Assembly: GCA_947447525.1 (NCBI GenBank)
Contig: CANFJL010000001.1
Span: 124,001-188,000 of the forward strand
Origin: Flavobacteriales bacterium
GTDB taxonomy: Bacteria > Bacteroidota > Bacteroidia > Flavobacteriales_D > Crocinitomicaceae
Length of the DNA: 64,000 nucleotides
Direction: 5' to 3'
A program made the position numbers and the translations under genes. The notes beneath the pieces are model-generated. The model saw only the letters and a program-made list of their open reading frames with translations. It was not told the origin of the DNA and ran no database searches. Positions 38,053-46,257 of the stretch are shown here, in pieces; within the stretch, counting starts at the first letter, position 1; the number at the start of each line of letters is the position of its first letter.

Positions 38053-39198
38053 ATGAAACAAACGGACAATTATTCTATAGATGGTATTGAGGAACAAATT
38101 AAAATTGTTCATTTGAGCAGTGCGCATGGTGATCGAGATGTGCGCATATTTCTAAAAGAATGTATTTCTCTTGCTAAAGTTTATAAAAATTTACAAGTTC
38201 ATTTAGTATTAGCAGGTGTAGAGGAGAGGATAGAGGAAGGTGTTTCAATTCATTCTGTGCCTACCAATCTTGGCGGTCGATTGAACAGGATGTGGAATAC
38301 AGTTAACCAAGTTCAAAGAAAAGCACTTGAAATTCAAGGAGATATTTATCATCTTCACGATCCTGAGTTATTGCGGATAGCACTCAAATTGAAGAGAAAA
38401 GGTAAAAAAGTGATTTACGATGCCCACGAAGATTTGCCAAGACAGATCATGGGAAAATCATATTTACCTATGAAAGGAATAATTTCCTGGTGTGTCGAGC
38501 ATTTTGAGAATTTTGTAGTGAAGAAATTGGATGGGGTGATATGCGCAACACCTTTTATAGCAGAAAGATTTTTAAAAATCAATGCAAATACTACCGCAGT
38601 TAATAATTTTCCTTTAGAGAGTGAAATTGATTTTGTCCAAAATACTACTGCTGAAAAAGCTAATAGTATTTGTTATATCGGAGGTATCAGTCCAATTCGC
38701 GGAATTGAATCTCTTGTTAAAAGCATCGAATTTACTGATGTAAAACTAGAATTGGCTGGAGCAATTGCACCAGAATTTAGAGTTGAATTAACTAAGTTAA
38801 AGGGATGGGAAAAAGTAAACGAGTTGGGATTTATTGATCGACAAACTTCTATGCAACTAAAACAACAATCTATTGCTGGAATAGTAACTTTCCTTCCTTT
38901 TCCCAATCATATCAATGCTCAGCCCAATAAAATTTTTGAATACATGGCTGCTGGATTACCAGTAATAGGTTCACATTTTCCTCTTTGGAAATCATTGATT
39001 GAAAAAAATAATTGTGGCATTTGTGTCGATCCTTCTAATCCCATTGAAATAGCTGATGCAATTAATAAACTTGTTAAGGATAAAGCCTTAGCTAAAATAA
39101 TGGGTGAAAATGGGCGAAAATTAGTCAAGGAAGTTTACAATTGGAATGCTGAAGAAAAAGTTTTAATTGAATTTTATCAATCTTTAATTGCCAAATGA
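38053..39198 (+). CDS. GT4-family glycosyltransferase
   Basis: A GT-B glycosyltransferase of 381 residues. It begins with a short hydrophilic stretch, then IKIVHLSSAHGDRDVRIFLK. It has GDIYHLHDPELLRIALKLKR and VIYDAHEDLPRQIMGK in the N-terminal domain, and the donor-binding KIFEYMAAGLPVIGSHFPLW with the conserved Glu near residue 295. The HDPELL and DAHEDLPRQ motifs are seen in glycosyltransferases of exopolysaccharide loci. It starts the plus-strand operon and overlaps the next gene by 4 bases (ATGA). Confidence 0.9.
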   Translation: MKQTDNYSIDGIEEQIKIVHLSSAHGDRDVRIFLKECISLAKVYKNLQVHLVLAGVEERIEEGVSIHSVPTNLGGRLNRMWNTVNQVQRKALEIQGDIYHLHDPELLRIALKLKRKGKKVIYDAHEDLPRQIMGKSYLPMKGIISWCVEHFENFVVKKLDGVICATPFIAERFLKINANTTAVNNFPLESEIDFVQNTTAEKANSICYIGGISPIRGIESLVKSIEFTDVKLELAGAIAPEFRVELTKLKGWEKVNELGFIDRQTSMQLKQQSIAGIVTFLPFPNHINAQPNKIFEYMAAGLPVIGSHFPLWKSLIEKNNCGICVDPSNPIEIADAINKLVKDKALAKIMGENGRKLVKEVYNWNAEEKVLIEFYQSLIAK

Positions 39199-40430
39199 AG
39201 ACCCTTAAATTTGATGCTATTTATCGATTTTCCCTCTTGCTTTTAGTGAGTATTTGGTTGATTATCCCTCATTTAACCTCCGTATTCATTGCATTATTTG
39301 GAATAGTTGTTATTTATGGAATAAGTAAAAAACACTTAATTTTCAAATTAAATTATATTCTATTGGGCTTTACATTGTTGTATATTATTTACTTCGCTTA
39401 TTGCTTCCCAGAATGGCTTAGCAAAATAGCTAAAGAAAATTACGAGTATAAGTTATCGTATTTGATCTTCCCTTTTATTTTTTCTTTCTTACCAAAAGAA
39501 GGAATGAAAAGAAACACGGTTTATTTTCAATTTATTACATTCGTTTTTATTCTATCTCTTTATTGTATAGTTCAGTCACTCATTATGTATAATTCGGGAT
39601 CTGGATTAGGGGCCTTTTATTCTTCCTCTTTTTCACCCTTGCATCACCCTACCTATTTCGCTGCATTCATTTCCCTTGCCGTTTTTATGCTATTAGAAAT
39701 AATGAAAGGGGTGGATTCTAAATGGCGACGATTCGGTATCATTATATTGATCTTATATTTTGGAATTTTGCATTTACCCTTAGGAAGTTTGTCAGGCATG
39801 CTCGTTTATCTTTTATTGCTTGGTTTTGTCGTGATAAAATGGAGTATTAAAAGGTTAAAGCCAATGGTAAGAATCTTATTTTTCTTTGTTATAGGTGTTT
39901 GTATTGCAATAGTTTCGGTAACTCAAGTTAGCCTTACAGCCAATATTAAAAACACTGGTAATTTTATTGTTGAATATATAAAAGACCCTTCTGAATTTGT
40001 CAAAAGCCGACCTGCAATAATGCAAGGAAATGAAGCTAGGTTGGTGGTTTGGACTGTTACAGGTGAAATAATTAAGGAACATCCATTGGGTGTTGGGGTG
40101 AATCATCTTCAAAATAAAATGTATGAAAAACTTAAAAAGTATGGTAAAAATGATTTAGCGGCCTTAAAATATAATCCACATAATCAATTTCTTCAAACTG
40201 CTGGGGAAACTGGAATTATTGGATTCCTATTATTTATAATCATACTGATCTATGGATCTTATCAAGCATATTTACAAAAAAATTGGATTTTAATTTTCAT
40301 TTTCTTTAGTTTGGCTCTTAATTGTCTATTTGAAAGTATGCTACAAAGACAATCAGGAATTGTTTTCTATACCATGTGGATTGCTATTTTAAGTAGTGGA
40401 CTTCTGATTCCTAAAAAAGAATTGACATGA
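39195..40430 (+). CDS. O-antigen ligase/polymerase family membrane protein (plus arm)
   Basis: A 411-residue membrane protein with about 11 hydrophobic segments. The large external loop contains GNEARLVVWTVTGEIIKEHP and LGVGVNHLQNKM, followed by NPHNQFLQTAGETGIIGFLL, the conserved His-containing motif of WaaL/Wzy proteins. It overlaps its neighbours by 4 bases on both sides (ATGA), so it is tightly coupled with the GT4 and GT2 genes. The His-bearing NPHNQFLQ motif resembles ligases slightly more than the minus-arm protein does, but the assignment is open. Confidence 0.87.
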   Translation: MKTLKFDAIYRFSLLLLVSIWLIIPHLTSVFIALFGIVVIYGISKKHLIFKLNYILLGFTLLYIIYFAYCFPEWLSKIAKENYEYKLSYLIFPFIFSFLPKEGMKRNTVYFQFITFVFILSLYCIVQSLIMYNSGSGLGAFYSSSFSPLHHPTYFAAFISLAVFMLLEIMKGVDSKWRRFGIIILILYFGILHLPLGSLSGMLVYLLLLGFVVIKWSIKRLKPMVRILFFFVIGVCIAIVSVTQVSLTANIKNTGNFIVEYIKDPSEFVKSRPAIMQGNEARLVVWTVTGEIIKEHPLGVGVNHLQNKMYEKLKKYGKNDLAALKYNPHNQFLQTAGETGIIGFLLFIIILIYGSYQAYLQKNWILIFIFFSLALNCLFESMLQRQSGIVFYTMWIAILSSGLLIPKKELT

Positions 40431-41443
40431 AATTAAGTGTTGTTATACCATGCCGAAATGAAATCACTCATATCGAAGAATGTTTAACTGCAATTTTCGC
40501 TTCAGAGGGAATTTCTAATTTTGACACCAATGTCTTTGTTATAGATGGTAAAAGTGATGATGGAACAAGAGCTTTAATCCAAAAATTAGCAAAGCTTAAC
40601 CCAAAACTTCATTTACTCGATAATCCAAGTCTAACCACACCAAATGCATTTAATATTGGAATTAATCAAAGAGATTTTGACTATTTATTGATAGTAGGTG
40701 CGCGTCATATTCTTTCAAGCAATTATATTTCAAAAAGCATTGAAGTTTTAAAATCGAATGAAAATAATTGGTGTGTAGGTGGTTCCTTGATAAATCAATA
40801 TACGAATTCAGAAAGTCAAATAATTTCTAAGGCGATGTCTAGCTCATTTGGTATGGGACTAAGTAATTTTAGAACCTTGTCAAAATCAGGTTATACTGAC
40901 ACTGTTACAAGTCCTATGTATCCAAAAAAGGTTTTCGATACTATTGGTTTGTTTGATGCTCAACTAACCCGTAATCAAGACGATGATTTTAATTTTAGAG
41001 TGCTACAAGCAGGCGGTAAAATTTGGTTCGAAGCAGATATTGAATTGAAATATTATGTCCGAAATACCTTTAAACAAGTGAGCAAACAATTTTTTCAATA
41101 TGGATATTGGAAAGTATATGTAAACAAGAAGCACAAAACAATAACAACTATTCGCCAAATGGCGCCACCTCTTTTTGTATTCTACTTACTGCTTTCACCA
41201 TTCATATTCCTAATACCATTTGGTGTTTTCTGGATCCTTTTATTACCAAATATTTTTTATTTGATCTTGCTTTTATTCTTTTCAATTAAATATGCGGATC
41301 ATTCGATAACTAACTTTCTAGGTTTGATAAGATCTTTTGTCACCCTGCATTTATCCTATGGAAGTGGCTATATTCGTGGTATCCTAGAGTTTTTTATTTT
41401 AAGAAAAAGCCCTTCAATTAAACAACAAGTATTAACTAGATAG
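40427..41443 (+). CDS. GT2-family glycosyltransferase with C-terminal membrane segments
   Basis: A GT-A fold enzyme of 338 residues. The N-terminus SVVIPCRNEITHIEECL, the DxD region (VFVIDGKSDDGTRAL) and NQDDDFNFRVLQAGGKIWFE (the ED-like catalytic base region) are clear. The last 100 residues hold two strongly hydrophobic segments (PPLFVFYLLLSPFIFLIPFG and WILLLPNIFYLILLLFFSI), so it is membrane-attached, as in succinoglycan-type enzymes. It overlaps the upstream gene by 4 bases and is followed by the aminotransferase gene after 1 base. Confidence 0.9.
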   Translation: MKLSVVIPCRNEITHIEECLTAIFASEGISNFDTNVFVIDGKSDDGTRALIQKLAKLNPKLHLLDNPSLTTPNAFNIGINQRDFDYLLIVGARHILSSNYISKSIEVLKSNENNWCVGGSLINQYTNSESQIISKAMSSSFGMGLSNFRTLSKSGYTDTVTSPMYPKKVFDTIGLFDAQLTRNQDDDFNFRVLQAGGKIWFEADIELKYYVRNTFKQVSKQFFQYGYWKVYVNKKHKTITTIRQMAPPLFVFYLLLSPFIFLIPFGVFWILLLPNIFYLILLLFFSIKYADHSITNFLGLIRSFVTLHLSYGSGYIRGILEFFILRKSPSIKQQVLTR

Positions 41444-41444
41444 T

Positions 41445-42647
41445 ATGATTCCTTTTTCACCGCCTCGCATAGATCAGAAAATTATTGATGAAGTAGTAGC
41501 TACTTTGCAAAGTGGTTGGATTTCAACTGGGCCAAGAACTAAGAAATTTGAAAAAGAAATCTCAGCATATTGTTCTTGTAAAACAACTGTAGCAGTGAGT
41601 TCTTGGACCATGGGTATGGAGGTGTTTCTGCGTTGGTGGGGCATAGGACCAGGTGATGAGGTTATTATTCCAGTATATACTTATTGCGCAAGTGCTAATG
41701 TGGTTTTACATACCGGCGCAAAAGTAATTATGGTAGATATTAATGCCGAAGATTTTAATATTTCTATTGAAAAAATTAAAGCAGCAATTACTTCTCGAAC
41801 AAAAGTAATTATGCCTGTTGATATTGCAGGTCTTCCATGTGATTACGATTCGATTTATAATTTAATAGAGGAAAATAGATCAATATTTCAGCCAAATAAT
41901 GAAAAGCAAAGACAATTAGGTAGAATCTTAATTGCAGCAGATGCCGCTCATAGTTTTGGCGCAAAATATAAAGACAAAAGAGCTGGTGCGTATGCCGATA
42001 TTACTTGCTTTTCTTTTCATGCAGTAAAGAATTTAACCACTGCAGAAGGTGGAGCAGTTTGTTTTAACTTACCTGATAATTTTGATCATGAGGAAATATA
42101 TAAAGAATTTTGCATCAAAATTCTTCATGGTCAATCAAAAGATGCTTTAGCGAAAATGCAAAAAGGAGCTTGGAAATATGATGTCTTGGAAGCAGGTTAC
42201 AAATGTAATATGACGGATATTCAAGCAGCTATTGGTTTGATTGAATTAGATCGATATCAGGAAAATATGGATCGACGCGCTTCAATTTTTGGGCTTTATT
42301 ATAATGGATTCAAAGATTGCTCTTGGGCTATTCTTCCAATTGAAAAAGATTTAGATAGATCAACCTGTTATCATTTATTTCAGTTGTGTATCGATGGGAT
42401 AACAGAGGAACAAAGAGATGCAATAATTCATGAAATTTTTGAAAAAGATGTCGCGGTGAATGTGCATTTTCAGCCCTTACCTTTATTAAGTGCCTATAAA
42501 GATGATTTTGATATCAGTAATTATCCAACAGCTTATGCTAAATATGCTTGTGAAATTTCATTGCCTGTCTATTTTCAGTTAACTGATGAACAAGTCCTTT
42601 ATATTATTGATGCAGTGAAATTTGCTTATCATAAAGTAATGGTATGA
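41445..42647 (+). CDS. DegT/DnrJ/EryC1-family sugar aminotransferase
   Basis: A PLP-dependent enzyme that makes amino sugars from nucleotide-linked keto sugars. SGWISTGPRTKKFEKEISAY near the start, the PLP-phosphate contact WTMGMEVFLRWWG region, the aspartate in IAADAAHSFGAKY, and the Schiff-base lysine in FHAVKNLTTAEGG (Lys195) are all present. At 400 residues it is full length. The product would be an amino sugar donor for this polysaccharide, for example a 4-amino-4,6-dideoxyhexose, but no matching 4,6-dehydratase is in the window. It overlaps the next gene by 4 bases. Confidence 0.93.
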   Translation: MIPFSPPRIDQKIIDEVVATLQSGWISTGPRTKKFEKEISAYCSCKTTVAVSSWTMGMEVFLRWWGIGPGDEVIIPVYTYCASANVVLHTGAKVIMVDINAEDFNISIEKIKAAITSRTKVIMPVDIAGLPCDYDSIYNLIEENRSIFQPNNEKQRQLGRILIAADAAHSFGAKYKDKRAGAYADITCFSFHAVKNLTTAEGGAVCFNLPDNFDHEEIYKEFCIKILHGQSKDALAKMQKGAWKYDVLEAGYKCNMTDIQAAIGLIELDRYQENMDRRASIFGLYYNGFKDCSWAILPIEKDLDRSTCYHLFQLCIDGITEEQRDAIIHEIFEKDVAVNVHFQPLPLLSAYKDDFDISNYPTAYAKYACEISLPVYFQLTDEQVLYIIDAVKFAYHKVMV

Positions 42648-43234
42648 TTCGATTTTTCGACCTAATATTTTCAATTTTTATTTTATTATTATTTCTTCCT
42701 ATTGGAATTGTAATCGCTATCTTAATCAGGATAGAATCAAAAGGAAGTGTTTTTTATAGTCAAGTTAGAATTGGAAAGGATGAGAAACAATTTAAATTAT
42801 TAAAATTTCGCTCTATGTTAGTGGATGCGGATAAGCAAGGTAACTTAACCGTTGGTGCTAAGGATTCTAGAATCACAAGGGTAGGTTATGTTATTCGTAA
42901 ATTTAAATTAGATGAATTCCCTCAATTTATCAATGTACTTTTGGGGCAAATGAGTGTGGTTGGTCCAAGACCAGAAGTACTTGAATTTGTAGCACTCTAT
43001 ACTGCGCAACAGCGAAAAGTATTATTGGTCCGACCAGGAATTACTGATGAAGCATCACTACAGTATTTTGAGGAAAATAAATTGTTGGCAGGATCCGAGG
43101 ATCCAAAAAAAACATACATTGATGTGGTAATGCCATCAAAGATTGCAATTAATTTAGCCTATATAGAAAAAAGAACACTTCTAACAGATCTAACTGTTGT
43201 GGGAAAAACAATCTTGAGAATATTTCGAGCTTAA
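42644..43234 (+). CDS. Initiating sugar-phosphate transferase (PglC/WcaJ-type)
   Basis: The enzyme transfers a sugar-1-phosphate from a UDP-sugar to undecaprenyl phosphate and starts each repeat unit. It is a small monotopic form of 196 residues: one N-terminal hydrophobic segment (LIFSIFILLLFLPIGIVIAI) followed by the catalytic domain. Visible motifs are SQVRIGKDEKQFKLLKFRSM, the Asp-Glu dyad in RKFKLDEFPQ, and MSVVGPRPEV. It is the last gene of the plus-strand polysaccharide operon. No terminator is obvious after it. Confidence 0.93.
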   Translation: MIRFFDLIFSIFILLLFLPIGIVIAILIRIESKGSVFYSQVRIGKDEKQFKLLKFRSMLVDADKQGNLTVGAKDSRITRVGYVIRKFKLDEFPQFINVLLGQMSVVGPRPEVLEFVALYTAQQRKVLLVRPGITDEASLQYFEENKLLAGSEDPKKTYIDVVMPSKIAINLAYIEKRTLLTDLTVVGKTILRIFRA

Positions 43235-43281
43235 AAGCTATTTGATTTAATAATTTAATATTCTATAAATAACCTATCGTA

Positions 43282-43293
43282 ATATTGCAATAT
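43282..43293. promoter_or_regulatory. ArsR-type operator, upstream copy
   Basis: ATATTGCAATAT is a perfect 12-base palindrome. Its TTG (43285-43287) is at the -33 position of the arsR promoter, so a bound repressor would cover the promoter. A near-identical copy lies at 43365. Confidence 0.65.
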
Positions 43294-43314
43294 GACAATA
43301 TGTTCTTAATTTTG
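43285..43314 (+). promoter_or_regulatory. Promoter of the arsenic resistance operon
   Basis: TTG at 43285-43287 and TAATTTTG at 43307-43314 with a 19-base spacer is a consensus Bacteroidota promoter. The start site would lie near 43320, leaving a leader of about 130 bases before the arsR ATG at 43449 that contains the second operator. Confidence 0.65.
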
Positions 43315-43364
43315 TCTTATCAAATATTGCTTCTTTTCTTTTTAGTTTAAATTTTTATATCGGC

Positions 43365-43376
43365 ATATTGCAATAA
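43365..43376. promoter_or_regulatory. ArsR-type operator, downstream copy
   Basis: ATATTGCAATAA repeats the upstream palindrome with one changed base, and the similarity continues past it (both are followed by GAC, one base, AT). The centres are 83 bases apart, about eight helical turns. Its own TTG could also serve a second promoter with TACTTGCT near 43389, which is a poor -7 match. Confidence 0.6.
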
Positions 43377-43448
43377 GACGATGATCAATACTTGCTTAAC
43401 AATGAAATTAAAATCAATTTAATTGCGTTTAATCAAATAAATAATTCC

Positions 43449-43784
43449 ATGGGAGCGACAAAAAATGAAATTTTTCACGATCAAATAAATGAAGAGGCAG
43501 CTATTTTTAAAGCGCTTGGTCACCCTGCACGTTTAGCGATAGTTAAGACTTTATTGACTTATAAAACTTGTGTTGGAAATTATCTCACCAATGAAATTCC
43601 TCTTTCACAGCCTACCATCTCCCAACATTTAAAAGTACTTAAAAATGTTGGGATCATCCAAGGCACTATTGAAGGTAAATCTGTTTGTTACTGCCTTAAT
43701 CATACAGTAATCGAAAGATTACGTGTTTTTGTCGGTGATATGCTCCTACAATACGATTTACAACAAACTAAATGCGACTGTTAA
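43449..43784 (+). CDS. arsR: ArsR-family metalloregulator
   Basis: A winged-helix repressor of 111 residues that should release DNA when it binds arsenite. The core reads AIFKALGHPARLAIVKTLLT, then the recognition helix LSQPTISQHLKVLKNVGII, and the wing EGKSVCYCLN. Possible ligand cysteines are Cys41 (KTCVGN, where classical ArsR has ELCVCDL), Cys80/Cys82 in the wing and a C-terminal CDC (109-111). I chose ATG 43449; a TTG at 43392 would add 19 residues with no family resemblance. The stop is one base before the next start. Confidence 0.93.
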   Translation: MGATKNEIFHDQINEEAAIFKALGHPARLAIVKTLLTYKTCVGNYLTNEIPLSQPTISQHLKVLKNVGIIQGTIEGKSVCYCLNHTVIERLRVFVGDMLLQYDLQQTKCDC

Positions 43785-43785
43785 T

Positions 43786-44244
43786 ATGAAATATTTTGAA
43801 TTTAAATCAGAACTTCAAAAGCAAGAGCTTCTTGCTTTTATAATGCCTAATGGGATTTCTTTCCCTGCTCATTTTCATATCACAGAAATTGGACGGACTC
43901 AAAAACAATTTGTTGATTGTGGCGGAACTATTAGGAATATTGGGGAAATTAACATCCAACTTTGGTTGGCAGATGACATAAATCATCGTTTAACTACAAA
44001 GAAATTGTTGCAAATTATGCAAGAAACTGAAAGTAAAATAATTTTACCCGATGAAGAGATCCTTGTCGAATTGCAAGGAAAAACCATAGAGAAGTATTCG
44101 ATTATGAAATCTGATTTTGGTTTCTTACTTCAAGCAACACAAACAGCTTGTCTTGCAGAGGATAGTTGTGGTATTCCTAAAGAAAAAATAAAGGTAGTTT
44201 TGGGCCAATCTATTGCTTGTAAACCTGGTTCTGGTTGTTGTTAA
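43786..44244 (+). CDS. DUF6428 family protein of ars operons
   Basis: A 152-residue protein whose sequence (FPAHFHITEIGRTQKQFVDC, IQLWLADDINHRLTTKKLL) matches the DUF6428 group, found in arsenic operons of Bacteroidota. The function is not established. It is rich in cysteines toward the C-terminus: TACLAEDSCG and a final ACKPGSGCC with a vicinal pair. These suit binding of trivalent arsenic, or passing it to the pump, but that is inference. It starts one base after arsR and ends 10 bases before the reductase gene. Confidence 0.8.
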   Translation: MKYFEFKSELQKQELLAFIMPNGISFPAHFHITEIGRTQKQFVDCGGTIRNIGEINIQLWLADDINHRLTTKKLLQIMQETESKIILPDEEILVELQGKTIEKYSIMKSDFGFLLQATQTACLAEDSCGIPKEKIKVVLGQSIACKPGSGCC

Positions 44245-44254
44245 TTCCATAGTT

Positions 44255-44875
44255 ATGTTTCCAAAAATAGATCAATTGATTGCGCAACTTCTTTCGGAAT
44301 TTAATTCAATTTCTGAGGAGCGGAGGATGGTATTAAATGATTTGGCCTCAAAAATAAACTTGGTATTATCTGAATCGCATTCATTAAATTTATTATTCGT
44401 TTGTACTCATAATTCTAGAAGAAGCCATATGGGACAAATTTGGGGTTCCGTTGCTGCTCATTATTTCGATCTCCCATTAATAAGTTATTCTGCAGGTACA
44501 GAAATAACCGCTTTGCATCCGAGTGTAATACAGATGTTAATGAACGAAGGTTTTGAAATCAAATCAGAGAGTATTGAATTGAATCCTGAAATTCAAATTT
44601 CTTTTCAAAGTGGTGCATCTGTTTCTTGTTTTTCAAAACTTATTGACGATGCTCACAATCCTAAGGATAATTTTATTGCCTTGATGATGTGTACTGATGC
44701 AGAGGCCAATTGCCCTTTTGTTCCAGGAGCTCATACTCGTGTCGCAATTCCCTTTAATGACCCAAAGGCTTTTGATGGTACTTCTCAAGTGCTGAAGGCA
44801 TATAGTGCTACTATGATGGAGATTGGAATACAAATTTTATATCTATTCAACCAAATTAAAAATGACGAAAAATAA
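44255..44875 (+). CDS. Arsenate reductase-like low-molecular-weight phosphatase
   Basis: The protein has the LMW-phosphatase P-loop CTHNSRR (Cys50, Arg56; C-x5-R), within [20 protein letters not shown]. About 43 residues come before the P-loop, unlike classical thioredoxin-coupled ArsC of about 130 residues; the total is 206. This longer form is usual in Bacteroidota ars operons and is often labelled protein-tyrosine phosphatase. A further cysteine pair ([12 protein letters not shown]) near residue 150 could act as redox partners. The ATG at 44255 is preferred over the upstream frame to 44213, which would overlap the DUF6428 gene. It overlaps the pump gene by 14 bases. Confidence 0.87.
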   Translation: MFPKIDQLIAQLLSEFNSISEERRMVLNDLASKINLVLSESHSLNLLFVCTHNSRRSHMGQIWGSVAAHYFDLPLISYSAGTEITALHPSVIQMLMNEGFEIKSESIELNPEIQISFQSGASVSCFSKLIDDAHNPKDNFIALMMCTDAEANCPFVPGAHTRVAIPFNDPKAFDGTSQVLKAYSATMMEIGIQILYLFNQIKNDEK

Positions 44876-45887
44876 ACAGCTTTCCTTTTTAGACCGATAT
44901 CTAACTTTATGGATTTTTGTGGCAATGATTATTGGAATAGGAATAGGATTTTTCTTTCCCTCTCAAAACAATTCTGAAAAGTCTGAGGTTTTTAATTTGC
45001 CCCTTGCATTAGGCTTAATTATAATGATGTATCCACCTTTGGCTAAAGTAAAATACGAAACCATAAAAGAGGTCTTTAAAAATATTAAAGTATTGGCGTT
45101 ATCACTTTTTTTGAATTGGATTGTCGGACCGATTCTGATGTTTGTATTGGCAATAACGCTATTAAAGGATCTTCCTCATTATATGGTTGGTCTAATTATA
45201 ATTGGACTAGCGCGCTGTATTGCTATGGTAATTGTATGGATTGAATTAGCACACGGAAATCGTGAATATGCAGCAGGATTGATAGCAATGAATAGTGTTT
45301 TTCAAGTGCTTTTCTTTAGTCTATATTCTTTTATTTTTCTTTCTTTCTTACCAAGTCAGCTTGGGATTCAAGTTACAAACATTAGTGTAGATATGCTTGA
45401 AATCGCTAAAACAGTAGCTATTTATCTGGGAATACCATTTTTTTTAGGATTTTCATCTCGCTATTTATTGATCAAAGTAAAAGGTTTGGATTGGTTCAAT
45501 TCAAGCTATATCCCAACGATTTCTCCATTGACTTTGATTGCTTTACTGTTCACAATAATCTATATGTTTTCTCTTAAAGGTGATATGGTAATGGCTTTAC
45601 CTTTAGATGTAATCCGGATTGCGCTGCCAATGGTGATCTACTTCTCCTTAATGTTTGTGATTAGCTATTTTATGGCTAAAAAATTTGGAGCAAAACAAGA
45701 TGAGGTTACAGCAATTGCTTTTACCGCAACGGGTAATAATTTTGAATTGGCCATTGCAGTTTGTATTGGTGTATTTGGAATAAATTCCGGAGAAGCATTT
45801 GCAGGTGTAATTGGACCATTGATTGAAGTCCCTGCCTTGATATTATTGGTCAAATTAGCGGACTATTGGAACAAGTCTTGGAAGTAA
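44862..45887 (+). CDS. arsB: Arsenite efflux pump, Acr3 family
   Basis: A 341-residue inner-membrane protein with ten hydrophobic helices that exports arsenite. [12 protein letters not shown] contains the conserved TM4 cysteine required in Acr3 proteins, and [19 protein letters not shown] followed by [13 protein letters not shown] is the conserved C-terminal signature. The start at ATG 44862 gives [20 protein letters not shown]; the frame extends further upstream inside the reductase gene, but that leader is not conserved. It is the last gene of the ars operon, and its stop is only 7 bases from the convergent folB stop. Confidence 0.94.
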   Translation: MTKNKQLSFLDRYLTLWIFVAMIIGIGIGFFFPSQNNSEKSEVFNLPLALGLIIMMYPPLAKVKYETIKEVFKNIKVLALSLFLNWIVGPILMFVLAITLLKDLPHYMVGLIIIGLARCIAMVIVWIELAHGNREYAAGLIAMNSVFQVLFFSLYSFIFLSFLPSQLGIQVTNISVDMLEIAKTVAIYLGIPFFLGFSSRYLLIKVKGLDWFNSSYIPTISPLTLIALLFTIIYMFSLKGDMVMALPLDVIRIALPMVIYFSLMFVISYFMAKKFGAKQDEVTAIAFTATGNNFELAIAVCIGVFGINSGEAFAGVIGPLIEVPALILLVKLADYWNKSWK

Positions 45888-45894
45888 TGGGATT

Positions 45895-46257
45895 TTAATT
45901 TAGTTCACCTTCAATGGTAATTGAAACTTCATCTACATTTCCATTAATTGGTGGTCTTAATTTTTTGATGGTAATGCTTAAATATTTCAAACCAACTATT
46001 TCATTGATTATTCTATCCCAAATGCGTTGTCCAACATGTTCGATTAGCTTCGATCGTATTGCCATTTCCTGTGCGACAATTGCATTGACATCAACATAAT
46101 CAACTGTTTTTTCAAGAGCATCTTCTTTCGCTGCTTGTGTAAAATCTGTCTCAAGTGAAACATCTACAATATAATGTCCGCCAATTAGAGCCTCCTCTTC
46201 TAAGCAGCCATGATAAGCATATAATTTTATTCCAGTAACGGATATTTTATGCTTCAT
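45895..46257 (-). CDS. folB: Dihydroneopterin aldolase
   Basis: FolB converts dihydroneopterin to 6-hydroxymethyl-dihydropterin and glycolaldehyde, the step before FolK (5083-5559). ISVTGIKLYAYHGCLEEEAL contains the conserved YAxHG motif, and IVDVSLETDF, TVDYVDVNAIV and IEHVGQRIWDRI match the family, including the conserved EHxA/G region. The start at ATG 46257 (MKHKISVTG) gives 120 residues; ATG 46272 would add five. It overlaps the end of gltX by 11 bases, so it is co-transcribed with it. Confidence 0.93.
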   Translation of the reverse strand: MKHKISVTGIKLYAYHGCLEEEALIGGHYIVDVSLETDFTQAAKEDALEKTVDYVDVNAIVAQEMAIRSKLIEHVGQRIWDRIINEIVGLKYLSITIKKLRPPINGNVDEVSITIEGELN

